Assembly (NCBI GenBank): GCA_001692895.1
Contig: KV748210.1
Span: 1,488,001 to 1,552,000 of the forward strand
DNA: 64,000 nucleotides
Reading direction: 5' to 3'
From: Cenococcum geophilum 1.58
Taxonomy: Eukaryota; Ascomycota; Dothideomycetes; Gloniales; Gloniaceae
Part shown: positions 1-10,984 of the stretch, in pieces
How the letters are laid out: every line of letters begins with the position of its first letter
Position numbering within the stretch: position 1 is the first letter of the stretch
Notes under the pieces: model-generated
Databases searched by the model: none
What the model was told of the DNA's origin: nothing
Seen by the model: only the letters and a program-made list of their open reading frames with translations
Position numbers and translations under genes: made by a program

Positions 1-3000
1 GATGAAAGCTATAATGACCGAACCTAAGCTGCTACTGTAGGGTCTAATACACGTTACCCTGATCCCCTAGTTTTCTAGGGAGACCGTAAAGAATACAGCT
101 ACTAAAAGATACAAATCCGCGAGAAACTAACTTAGAGCGCCTGCCTTTTTCCTACGGAAGATACTAAGATTGGCTACATTATCGGGTGAATAAAGGGTAC
201 ACTATTTAATAGACTCTTCGCCCGATGGGAGACTAATAGCCCCTAGAAGTGGCAGTCCTACTAAGAAGTCCTTAACGATCTTGACCTAATGTACCGCGAC
301 TATAACCTACTGGCTACCAACTAAGCTAAACTACGTGCTCTAAAGATGAGCCCTACCAAATTATTTAATGAGTTTTATATTAAATTCTAGGAATATACCG
401 GAGCCCTCGCCTAAGACGATACTAAAGACTAAAAAGATCTCCTTAAAAAAGTTACTTATCGCCTTAGTTACGCAGCCGCCAGCCANAACTATAATAATGT
501 TTATNATATGGTAGCAGCTATACGGAAGATTAAACGATAACTAAATTAGATCGCTACTGCAAACCCTTGCCCAAAGACCTCCCTATAGAAGCCCTTTAGA
601 CCTACTAAACTACTGACACCTACTACCCCAAGTAATACTACTGGTCCTAATATCGACCTTTTTATATTAACCTTTCCGTAAAAGCTACTAGATGGAGAAC
701 GCGAGCTACTCTAGAAGCTAAAGTGTTACTATAGATGTTGTTAAGAAGGCTATTATAGCTATAGCCTAAACTGCCTAATAGTTAGGTTTAGTAGCTGCCG
801 CCTAATACCTAACCTAGTACCTTGAACACTAAATACATTGCTATGTACTACTACTGTATAAGATAAAGACGCAGTAATAGTAGTAGAGTTGGATACGGAA
901 ACGGAAAACGCCAAGTCCTAGCCCTAAGTTGTAGGTTGGGACGCCTTAATGATAAGGGGATCTATATATCGGCCTGCTTAATAGATGACTTAGTAAAGAT
1001 AAATAGACGGAAATAGATAGTTTTACCCATAATAGGAACTACTGCCAAAAAATAATATAAAAGCCGTTCTATAATTAATTGCGAAGCTACTAATAAATTT
1101 ATAGATACCTAATTTGTACGTACTTATAACCTACCTACCTTACCCCTTACTAAAGCCCGCGCCCTATAACTTACTAACAGTAGTTATACCGCATAGAAGA
1201 TTACCTATATAGCATAACTCCACCTAGATATAAATGGGCACCAGGAAGAACTCTAGGCCTATATTACACCACTTGCTAACTACCCTATTATCCTCAGAAT
1301 AAACTAGCTCGAATAATACAACCCCGCCATTAACTGGAAAAAGAGAGAAGCAACCTTTAACTCTAAATACTGTAGAGAGACCTGCCTAGGATATAGCCTA
1401 GCCGCCTCTATCTACTCCCTAGGATACCAACCTAAGGAACCCCTTATTACCCTACTTACGACTAACTACTACCACGTAAGTGCCGCGGCCTTCTACCGCA
1501 TAGCACGTAGGAAAGGCTGGACCGTTACCGTAGCCTCCTAATTATAACTATATAAGCTTAATAAAGAACAGAACTACGTCCTCTACAGTAATAGGATAGA
1601 CATAGTTGACCTCCTAGAAAATGATGCCCCTGTAGAACTCTACGGACTTTCACCTTTAGACTTTAAGAAGTTTATAAAGCTTAAAAAAGGACTTACCAAC
1701 GAGGAACTCCGCAAGCTCCTCCCTAAGAGGTACCATGACTTTATTAACGTGTGCTTATAAAAGAGTGTAGATATACTCCCCCCACATCGACCTAATAACT
1801 ATGCCATTAATATTAAATAAGGAAAAACGCTACCCTATAAGAGACCCTACCTAATATTAAAAGACAAACTTCTAGTTGTTAAAAAGTATATTAACAAATA
1901 CCTTGACAAAGGGTTTATTCGCCCTAGTATGTCCCTAGTAGCCGCCCCTATCCTCCTTACTAAGAAGCTAGGAGGAGGTATTTAATTCTGCGTTGACTAT
2001 AGAGGACTTAACGCTATTACGATTAAGAACCGATACCCTGTACCGCTTATACGTAAGACTCTTAAGCGGCTTAGCTAAGCCAAAATCTATACTAAGCTTA
2101 ATATTATTGCCGCCTTTAACCGCCTCCGAATATAAGAAGGTGATGAATGGAAAACCGCATTTGTATTATGCTTTAGCTAATTTGAATATACCGTTATGCC
2201 CTTTAGCGTATATAACGGCCCAGGCAGCTTCTAAAGCTATATTAATAACGCCTTATGGGACTACCTTAACGACTTCTGCTCTGCGTACCTAGATGATATA
2301 CTTATTTACAGCGATAACCCTTCTAAGTATACTGAGCACGTTTAAAAGGTCCTACAGCGCCTTAGGGACGTAGGACTTTATATTAATTTAAAGAAGTGTG
2401 AATTCTTAGTTATAGAAGTAAAATACCTTAGACTAATTGTCACTACTAAGGGTATCCGTATAGACCCCGAGAAGGTATATATAATTACCGAATGGCAAAC
2501 CCCTAACTGCATTAAAGACGTATAAGCTTTTCTTAGTTTCGCCAACTTCTATTAAAAATTTATATATAACTTCTCGGGTGTTATAGCACTATTTATAGTA
2601 ATGATGCGAACGAAGGGCCTTTCCGCGAAAGGAAGAAAAATATATCTACGTTTTATCTAGACGCCTAAATGTAAGAAGGCGTTCTAAGACCTTAAAGATG
2701 CTTTTACTAAAGCACCTATCCTAGCTTACTTTATACCAGGACGACAACTCTATCTTAAGACTAACTCCTTAGACCACGTTAATATAGGCGTCCTCTCCCA
2801 GATAGGTAATGACGGTCTCCTCCACCTAGTCGCATTCTATTTATCTAAGCTTATACTATAAGAATATAACTACGAGATTTATAATAAGGAACTTCTTGCG
2901 ATTATACGAGCGTTTAAGGAATTCTAACTAGAACTTTTCTTAGCAGAACCTAACTAGCTAACTAAAGTCCTTACGGATTATTGTAACCTTAAGTACTTTA

Positions 3001-4886
3001 TAACTACGAAATAGCTAAACTAACGCCAAGTACGCTAAAACGAGTTCCTTTCTAGTTTTAACTTTAAAATCGTATATAGGCTAGGAGTATAAGGTACTAA
3101 GCCTAATAGCCTAATACGCCGCTTATAAGACCTTCCTTAGTCTAAAGATAACCCCTGTAACTAGTTCTAACAATAAACGATCCTAAAAGTACGGAATTTG
3201 GCCCTAGGTATGCTACCTATAATAGAGCCAACTATACCTTAGCTCCACACCATAGAACTAGAATTACCTCCCGAAATCAATAAGCTTATTACTACGGCAT
3301 ATAACACCTCTGTTAACCCATTACTATATTAACTTATTACCGCAAAGACCGCTAGCGCCTGTACGCTACCGACTAAACTCTAAAGCTTAGGCTAGATTAA
3401 TATGGCAGCCTTAAAAGTAAAAGAGAATAGGCTCTATTATAGAGGCCGTCTATTTGTCCCTAACTTAGAAAATCTATAACGGCAACTAATCTAAATGGCC
3501 TACGACCTCCGATTAAGCGGCCACCTAGGTAGAGAAGGAACCTATAAGCTTCTTAGCCAATACTACTTCTGGCCTAAAATAATAGACTTAGTTGAATGCT
3601 TTATAGGCGCCTACTACGGTTATAAGCGCGCTAAGGCCTTTAATATAAAGTACTAAGGACTACTGCACCCTTTACTAGTACCTATACAATAATGGGCAGA
3701 TATCGCTATAGATTTCGTTATTAACCTACCACCCTATAAGCGACATGGCCGTACCTATAAGAACATCCTTATAATAATATACCGACTTATAAAAGAGCGC
3801 CACTACGTCCTAACTAAAGGCGTAGCCGTTAGCGACGTCACTAACGCCTTCCTTCGCGAAATCTACCGATTACATGGGTTACCTAACTTAATTACGTCCG
3901 ATTAAGGCATATAGTTTAGCTCTAATATATAGAGACGAATCTGCCAACGCCTTAGCATCTCCGTTAAGATGTCTATATCCTTCTACTACGAAACTGCTAG
4001 GTAACCGGAAAACGCTAATGCTAGTATAAAAGCGTACCTATAATAGGTAGTCGCCTATAGTCAAGATAACTAAGTAGATCACCTCCTACTAGGTGAATTC
4101 GCAGCGAATAACTACGTCTTAACTACTATAGGACTTACCCCGTTCTTCGCGAACAAGGGATATTACCCCTAATCCAGTATAGAACCACCAGAACCTATTA
4201 ATAAGAAACTGCTATATGGAAAACGCCTTAAGATGCTACTTACTAACTAGCATATAGACCGTATAAAAAATCTACTTAACTACTATAAGGGAGAAATGGC
4301 CTGGGCTTAAGCAAAGCAGGCCTACTTCACTAACTGTCATAGAACGCCACTACTAGAGATGCGTGTTAGCGACTAGGTATAGCTAGATATACGCAATATC
4401 TCTACGCAGAGGCCTATAAAGTCACTTAATTATAAGAACCTTGGCCCCTACCTAATTAAACAAGTTATTAATAGGGGAGCCGTATACGAGCTAAAGCTCC
4501 TGCCTGCCCTAGCCACCCGCGGGATATAGCCTATATTTTACCTATAGCTACTACACCTTCACCAGCCTAACCCCTTACCGGGGCAGATATAGCCTAAACC
4601 CCTACTAGTACTAATCTAAGATAAGAACGAAGACGAAAACCATAAGGAGTGGACCGTTAAACGAATTATCGACTCTAAATACTTTAGTAAAGGTAGAGGA
4701 CGACGGCTTTACTACAGAGCTATATACATAGGATTTAATATAGACTAGCTAGAATGGCAACTATAGGAAGACTTTAAAAATGCAAAGGATTTAATTAGCG
4801 ACTTTTACTACGCGAACCTACAGAAACTGGGCCTAAGCAGAGATTTTATACCTAATCCTCTATAGGAGCCCTTATAGAGTTAAACC
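1..4886 (+). pseudogene. Ty3/gypsy chromovirus Gag-Pol, RIP-degraded, 5' end outside window
   Basis: This is the polyprotein of a Ty3/gypsy retrotransposon read through many TAA/TAG stops and some frame changes. Gag matrix-like sequence covers roughly 1-480 (DPLVF.GDRKEY, then RLFARWETNS). A Cys-rich zinc-knuckle-like patch lies near 710-770. Reverse transcriptase runs about 1830-2600, with [20 protein letters not shown] and the YLDDIL box at 2286-2303. RNase H (YEIYNKELLAIIRAFKEF) is at about 2750-3130. Integrase is at about 3480-4360, with the HHCC-like GHLGREGTYKLL and DIAIDFVINLPPYKR. A C-terminal chromodomain (EWTVKRIIDSKYFS) lies at about 4650-4790. The domain order RT-RH-IN-chromodomain is that of chromoviruses. 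Stops sit where CAA/CAG are expected, so loss of function is by RIP rather than indels. Family assignment is secure; exact CDS ends are not. Confidence 0.93.
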
Positions 4887-5157
4887 GTTATACATTACCA
4901 TGTAGGGGCAAATTACCGTTAGATTGCCGTCAGATTGCGGTAAAGTGCGATTACGTAACCGGAATATCGTTAAGATGTCCAGGAACTTCGACCGGTAGTT
5001 AAAGTTGTTTAATTAGTCGGATTCTTAGATGCTAAGCCTTATTACATAACGTTGTTTTAAGCCTTTAGCAATACCCCCCTTTTCTTCTTTTTTATACCCT
5101 AAGTGTCCCTTCTATATATATATAGTAACCACAGCGTTGCCGGAGCTCCGCCTTTAT
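4887..5157 (+). other. 3' untranslated stretch of chromovirus
   Basis: Sequence between the end of the chromodomain reading and the polypurine tract. It contains a short repeated phrase (agattgccgtcagattgcggt at its start) and a pyrimidine-rich run near 5070. No ORF is visible. Confidence 0.5.
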
Positions 5158-5171
5158 AGGAGGGGGGGTAG
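5158..5171 (+). promoter_or_regulatory. Polypurine tract of chromovirus
   Basis: The purine run aggagggggggtag directly precedes TGTTACGG. This is the expected position and composition of the plus-strand primer at a 3' LTR. Confidence 0.75.
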
Positions 5172-5481
5172 TGTTACGGAACCCCACCGCAGGGGCCTCT
5201 ATAGGAGAGCCCCGTGCTCTCGCGTACACCTCACGTACAGCTTATGTTAGCTACGCGTAGGTATATTACCTCCTTACGCCCTCGACCCTTACGATCGATC
5301 GCGTAACGTCTTGTAGACTCCTCAAATACATACGTCTTATAGCCACTGCCCCGTCCCGTGACAAGCCGTTAATTATCTTAAAATTAATAATATTACCTCT
5401 TAATATAACTACTTTAGCGCTATAAGCGAAGCCTATAATATAACAAATTTTATCTATATTCTATATATTAGTATTATTAAT
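5172..5481 (+). repeat. 3' LTR of chromovirus (left part)
   Basis: It begins TGTTACGGAACCCC immediately after the polypurine tract, as Ty3/gypsy LTRs do. It can be followed to 5481, where a second LTR element is inserted. The remaining right end of this LTR was not recognised beyond 29549, so the LTR may be truncated or its end unrecognisable after RIP. Confidence 0.6.
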
Positions 5482-5685
5482 TGTCGGAATATATAGATAG
5501 AGGTTATATAGTTACGTATCGTTGACGTGTCGTCGTCGTGTCTTTGATTAGTTATCCTTATGGTGACTAATTAACCCCCTTCTTAGGCACCGCGATCCTT
5601 ATAATCCTCTACTTTCTCTACCTATTAGACAAGAATTAATTTAACAGTTAATAGGCCATACAAGTGCACTTAGGTGATACCGATA
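5482..5685 (+). repeat. 5' LTR (204 bp)
   Basis: Starts TGTCGGAATATATAG and ends GTGATACCGATA; the terminal TGTCGG/CCGACA are inverted repeats, with the last C changed to T in this copy, consistent with one RIP-type transition. It is preceded by ttaat (5477-5481). The same pentamer happens also to follow it at 5686-5690. Confidence 0.88.
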
Positions 5686-6535
5686 TTAATTAATAGTTAA
5701 CCTTACCGGTTGGCTATAGAGCAATAAGGTTTACTGCCGCCCCAGCAGCTTTGTTTAATTAAAAGCAGCACTCTAATACCTAGCAGTAAAACTATACTAG
5801 CAGCTCCGGCAGTACTTAACCCCAGCAGCTTAAAATATACGATAAATACGCAACGCATAAGACATTCTACAGCACGCAAATTAACCCCTAGTACGGCCTC
5901 TTCACTGAGTGCTAGTACCCCTAGCTTTTAATAGTACCCAACATCCAATAGCCCTTGGGCAGTACCCTAGCAGTAGCTACCTTAGCAGTACTACAGTAGC
6001 GCTCTAGCCGTATACAGCATACCAGCTTTTACAGCACCCAATATTCAACTACCTAACTGCTTTACGTAGTACCCTAGCGTAGCTACGCAACTTAGCAGCA
6101 AACCACCCCCTAGTACGCGTCTCAGCATACAAATTAATATCTAATAGCCTCGTGCAGTACTCCAGCGTTACAGCAACCTAGCAGCGTCAGTAGCACCTAA
6201 TACCCAATAACCCAGCAGCGTCAGCAGTAAACCATCCCATACCTACCTACAATCCTGACACCGTCTGCTATCTTCCTTGCAGATCTGCCACGTCGAAAAT
6301 CACGTTAATAGCACGCCTACAACGCCAACGCGCTCCCCATCCTCTGCCCTTTGCCGGCGTCTGCGGCAGCTATAAACCCTTAATAATGGCACTACCTTAA
6401 CTTCCTAAAGGATACAAAAGCGGGAGCTGTACAACCACTAGGCGGCCTTACTATATCAACATTTACAATAACAAAGCCTAATGGGAGTTTCTAAGTACAA
6501 CTGCCTATTAAAAACAGATTTAGGATATATAAGAT
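5686..6535 (+). other. Leader of the small LTR element
   Basis: About 850 bp between the 5' LTR and the gag-like ORF. It is rich in cagcag and cagta motifs and has no significant ORF. A primer-binding site would be expected just after 5685; I could not match one to a tRNA by eye. Confidence 0.55.
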
Positions 6536-6700
6536 ATGGTTTAACAACAAGAGCAGACTTTTGAAGTAAAATTACGCCGATAGTAAGATATTCTAGACCT
6601 ACGTCAACGACAGTACGAAAGAATCCAGAAGGCATATTAAGAACAAAAGGAAGAGATTAAGGAGTTACAAAGCGTAGTTAAGTAATTACAGCAACAACAA

Positions 6701-6835
6701 GCTTCGTCCGCACAAGCTCCGTCCGCACAAGCTCCGTCCGCACAAGCTCCGTCCGCACAAGCTCCGTCCGCACAAGCTCCGTCCGCACAAGCTCCGTCCG
6801 CACAAGCTCCATCCGCACAAGCTCCGTCCGCGCAA
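6701..6835 (+). repeat. 15-bp coding minisatellite, 9 copies
   Basis: Unit gctccgtccgcacaa, nearly identical in all nine copies, in frame with the gag-like ORF and encoding an Ala-Pro-Ser-Ala-Gln repeat. The opposite frames also stay open because 15 is a multiple of three; those are shadows. Confidence 0.95.
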
Positions 6836-7235
6836 GCTCCGCCAGTTTTACCCTCTTCATCAACCAAAGCCAAAGAGCCACGGCAGCCAAGCTCGTATAA
6901 ACCCCCGCAACCTCAAACCTGCGAAAAGTGCTCTACTACATTCCCTTCGGGTTAAGCGCTCTTTAGACATTTGCCAGATTGTTAACTATTTTAATATACT
7001 AAGTGCGGATCTATATTCCCCTTAAATACTACTCTCCATAAGCATATACGGGGATATCGTCGTCTAAAAGATGTAAACGGGAATTCGGGTGTTAAGCTTT
7101 GTTAAGATAGAGGTCTACCGACTAAACGATTGTGTTATTACGCCTACAATCCACCTGACGCTAGTACCGTACTGCCACATACCATTAACAAACTGATAGC
7201 GCCGCTATGCCTGCTATTACGATACTGATCGCGCC

Positions 7236-7412
7236 GATACGCCTGCGATCTACTAACCAAATAATCGTGCCTATACGCCTGCGATCTACCGACCGAATGA
7301 TCGTGCCAATACGCCTGCGATCTACCGACCGAATGATCGTGCCGATACGCCTGCGATCTACCGACCGAATAATCGTGCCTATACATCTGCGATCTACCGA
7401 CCGACTGATAGA
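7236..7412 (+). repeat. 36-bp minisatellite, about 4.9 copies
   Basis: Unit of the form tatacgcctgcgatctaccg plus accgaatgatcgtgcc, with copies starting at 7236, 7272, 7308, 7344 and 7380. The length is a multiple of three, so several frames are open on both strands. It lies in the 3' part of the gag-like ORF region. Confidence 0.92.
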
Positions 7413-7570
7413 CAAGCTCTATGCTTGACCACTATCACTACCGCCGCTGATACCGTACTACCACCCGAACAGACCTTTACTGCTTCCACCTCCAGCTAAA
7501 CCGATACCTTACTACCTTGCTGCCTTACTGCCTTCCTATAGCACCACAAGCATAAAGAAAGAACTGCCAG

Positions 7571-7683
7571 TGTCGGAATATATGGACAGAGGTTATGTAG
7601 TTACGTGTCGTCGACGTGTCGTCGTGGTGTCTTTAATTAGTCATCCTTATGGTGACTAATTAACCCCCTTCTTAGGCACCGCG
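7571..7683 (+). repeat. 3' LTR, left fragment
   Basis: Begins TGTCGGAATATATGGACAG and matches 5482-5594 of the 5' LTR until it stops abruptly after ggcaccgcg (7675-7683). The homology resumes at 29445 with the same nine bases. Confidence 0.9.
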
Positions 7684-7783
7684 TTACCTCAGAAGCTCAG
7701 ACTAAGAAATTGATTGCGGATATAGGAATATCCGCACCGTCCGCTAAGCTGATTTAGGACGGTAATCGTTTTCTTAGTCTGAG
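7684..7783 (+). repeat. Left terminus: TIR plus three-way hairpin structure
   Basis: After TTACCTCAG there is a perfect 14-bp stem, ctcagactaagaaa (7696-7709) pairing with tttcttagtctgag (7770-7783). Inside it are two further perfect hairpins: gcggatat/atatccgc (7716-7735) and accgtcc/ggacggt (7736-7763). Together they can fold as a branched cruciform. Confidence 0.85.
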
Positions 7784-7939
7784 GGCCTTTGGATTAACTT
7801 TAACGAAATTAATCTACCCTCCTACAATACCTGTTAATATAAAAATTACACCATATTATAAAGAAAAGCCTACTCTATAAAGCTATAAGATCTTTAGCTC
7901 CTTATACGCGCGCGACGTTAAGAGGAATTTGTTACCGTA
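7784..7939 (+). other. Subterminal non-coding spacer of the TIR transposon
   Basis: Contains aactttaacgaaattaat (about 7795-7812), repeated in the same orientation near the other end at about 29166-29183. No ORF. Confidence 0.6.
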
Positions 7940-10605
7940 AAGGCCCTAATTCTACCTCTGCACCGCCGAGCCGCGCAGTAAACACTAACGCTAAACGCTT
8001 ACGCCCACGCCGCTAGCCCTCTCTATAGCCAGCGGATATTCCAGCGGATATTTTAGCGGATATTCCAGTGGATATTCTATCTGCTAGTCGGATAAAGACA
8101 TTAAAGGAAGAGAAGGTTAATATTATTAAGGACCTTCTACGTTAATAGGGCTGGTCTTTTTATAGGCTGGTCTCTAAGTACTTAGAAAGCGAAAACGGGT
8201 ATAGAGGCAATAGGAAGAAGAAGAAAGTAGGGGACCTACTTATTCCTTTACTAGAGGATAAGGAAATATAAGAAGAACTTATTAATAGGGCTGATATTTA
8301 TATAACACTAATAACCTATACTATCCGCTGTATCCGGAAAAAGCTTCGCTAACTATAATTATAACGCGGCCCCTTTAACACATGGACTCCAGATATAGAG
8401 TTTTAGGATATTAACCTTAAGAATGCGGCTAAGTTTGTTTAGTAGTACGGTCCGCTACTATTCTGGCTTATTAAGGGGATATCCGCACTAAATAGAGAGG
8501 AACGCAGTTAAGATCCATATAGCGGACGTATAGTTATAGTTGCCTCTATATTCCTCCTAGGGTTTACTTAAAACTTTACAAATAGTTTCGCCCATCTACT
8601 TAGTTTATATCTTTAGGCGCTTAGTATAAAGCGCCATATGCTATCTTTTCTATATGGTCTTAGTCTAATTAATAGTTATATAACTCTTAACGCTAAAAAG
8701 CTTGGGCTAGCTAAATGTTCTAAGGAAGGTCTTATTAATTCTACTGGTACTTCTAGCGCTAATAACCTTTAAGAAACTAATTAAGTCTTTATCTATAATA
8801 ACTTTAACTATTACTAAAAGACTTAATATTAGGTTATTGGCGAGATTAGCGAGTTTAATTTATATACTATAGGAAAGATCTTACGCGGAGTATACATGCC
8901 TAAAGGGGGCCTTAAGCAGTTAATATTAAATAACACCTGTTAACTTAAGCTAGATAAGGTTATTAATGCAGCTAGGAATAAGTTTAATAACCTCTAAAAG
9001 CGGATATCTATAAGTTTTATTATAGACACTATCCGATACGCGTATCCTACTGCGGTTAATAGTATATTTAACTCTAACGTAGATATTAAATATCCGCGTA
9101 TACTAGTAGTTAATATTCTCCCTTATAAAAGGATAGAGTATATAACTCTAGGACCTATTCTAGATAGCAAGGCTTTTATTAACGGCAATTATCGTGTAAT
9201 AGAGAATATCTTCCTAGACTAACTACAGTATAATCGCGAAACCACTTTTAATAACCGGCTATTCCTAGTATACGGAGATTAGAAGACCGTAAAGCTTATT
9301 TAATTATATAAAGAGGAGCAGGTTAAGGCGGAAGGTGCGTATAATAGCTATAAGTAGGTGTTGCCTATTCTAGGGCTATAGTATATACGATTAAACTTCC
9401 TATATATAGTTATGCGTACGTTCTATAGGGGTAAGCAAGCCACGTAGCAGTTTTTAGCGCTCTACACCTATATAAATTACCTAGGTTGGCGCAATATTCC
9501 TAGGGAAAAGGCTTTATTTTATTATATAGAAGAGCTAATCCTCTAAAGCTTTAACGCTTATATTGTTGCGTTATTTCTACTCTATATCCACAACAAGTGT
9601 AATATTAAGGCAGATAGTAAGGCCGAGCAATATATATAAAACCTATCTCCGCAGCAATTTCTAGAGCATATTAAGGATATCCGTATAGCGGCTTTTTTAA
9701 GAGATATATGCCGCAATGCAAATTAGCGCACGTCTAATTATTTAGAGCCACCTACTAACGCACGTTAGCTAGCAGCGACGTTATCCTCTACGGGTATATT
9801 AAGCTCCGCCGCTAATAACCATAATATAGAGTTATTTAATTATATCTGGTTCCTATAGGTTATTAATACTTATAAGCTTCTAAAATACGCTATTAAGCAT
9901 ATAGATATCGGACTACTAAAGTATATAATCCCCTGCCTTTGCTTATACTTTGCTAGAAGCTTATTAAAGAACTATGCATATAATATGCTAATCCTATAGT
10001 AACTAGTTAGAATAAGCGCTTGCGATTTAGTGCTTTAACGGGCTATCCTTACTAATAGTTTAGTTAACCTCTAAGGGCGGCTAGATAGCTTTTTTGAGAC
10101 AGATCGCCTTAATAAACTGCTAAATTTTTAACTTAAGGAGTTACTCTAGACGCGCGGGAATTTAACGTTTGGTATAGACGAGCTGTTTAAATAGAGTGTT
10201 CTTATAATAAGTTATACTAGTATACTCCGCGATATTTTTAAGCGTATATTTAGTAAACGTATAAATAGTAAATATATAACTAAGTCTCTAGTGCTGGATA
10301 TCCGCTATCTTGCAGATTAGATTAGGAAGGATTTAATCGTGCAATATAGGCGGCGCTTAGCAGATTTTAAGGCTCCTTTAATTCTACAGCGCGGATATAA
10401 GAAACTCGCGAAGGACGGCGTAAATACATTTAACGCCTTCCTATTAACTACAGCCGGTTTGCCATTTAATCCCCTTACGTATAGCTTTGGTGATGTTAAT
10501 AAGAATATAGAGGTACTAGGAGAAGCTACTAAATATATTTATATAGTTTATTGTCCTAATATTATACCTATACCTCTGCTAATGTGTATAATAGTTAGTA
10601 TATAA
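7940..10605 (+). pseudogene. DUF6589-like protein of the TIR transposon
   Basis: A single reading of about 880 codons can be followed through TAA/TAG stops. Near the start a 12-bp unit repeats about four times (8034-8085, Pro-Ala-Asp-Ile type). Landmarks further on: WSFYRLVSKYLES, HMLSFLYGLSLINSY, IKYPRILVVNILPYKRIEY, then FLVYGD.KTVKLI and VLPILGL.YIRLNFLYIV, and a C-terminal part RLADFKAPLILQRG with open frame 10339-10605. The YGDQ-T...LPxLGLxHxxxNxL arrangement, from memory, is the core of the fungal DUF6589 family, whose biochemical role is unknown to me. It is the only long plus-strand gene of the element, so it is a candidate for the recombinase or transposase, but that is inference. 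Start codon not determined. Confidence 0.6.
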
Positions 10606-10984
10606 CTTACTTAATAAATGCTAAGAGTAATAGTAATTTATTATTTTAATTGCGGATATACTTTTATTATGCGTTAGTGTGTATAGGACGTTAGGTTTAA
10701 AGCACCTACTATTTTTTAACTTAGATTAGAGCGGCTCTTATAGGGTAGCATTACTGATTTTAATATACGGATGTTTTATATTAGCGGTTTACTATACAAC
10801 CCTTATAAGGACGGATTTAATAAGGCTACAGATAATATGCTAGAGGACTTTTAAATACTTAGGCTTATAGTACGTTTCTGTCTTAATATATTAATTAAGT
10901 TCTTTTTATTAATATTAACTCTAGCTAGTATATAATCTTCTTAATATATAGTATATAACGTAGCAGTAAGCTGTTTTATAGTGC
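10606..10984 (+). other. Spacer after the DUF6589-like gene
   Basis: AT-rich interval; no convincing coding on either strand. The residual cryptic reading after 10605 (around 10640-10860) could be an extension of the upstream protein, but the frame is not clear. Confidence 0.4.

Larger units (their letters stand above)
6536..7428 (+). pseudogene. Gag-like protein: coiled coil, SAQAP repeats, two C2H2-type zinc fingers
   Basis: Reading from the ATG at 6536 gives a Gln/Glu-rich probable coiled coil (residues about 1-55), then nine 5-residue SAQAP-type repeats, then a Pro/Ser linker. After this come two zinc-finger-like modules: CEKCSTTFPSG with downstream H and C, and YTKCGSIFPL with HKH (its first Cys probably mutated). 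The tail contains about five 12-residue units from a 36-bp repeat. Only a few stops interrupt it (for example at codon 3 and two in the coiled coil), each at a CAA/CAG-type position. The position between two LTRs suggests a structural, RNA- or DNA-binding Gag substitute. C2H2-type fingers rather than a CCHC knuckle are unusual for Gag. I do not recognise a named family. Confidence 0.6.

Noticed and set aside
1993..2292. 99-codon plus frame in the chromovirus
   Set aside because: Out of frame with the reverse transcriptase, whose motifs run through the same bases.
5482..5685. Solo LTR with its own ttaat duplication on both sides
   Set aside because: A second 204-bp copy with ttaat on its outer side exists at 7571/29544; the pair as 5' and 3' LTRs explains more, and the inner ttaat is taken as coincidence.
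6637..6890. Two overlapping minus-strand open frames through the 15-bp repeat
   Set aside because: Open only because a 15-bp period keeps every frame open; the plus frame has the coiled coil and zinc fingers.
7144..7428. Overlapping open frames on both strands over the 36-bp repeat
   Set aside because: Periodicity artefact; no domain and mutually exclusive.
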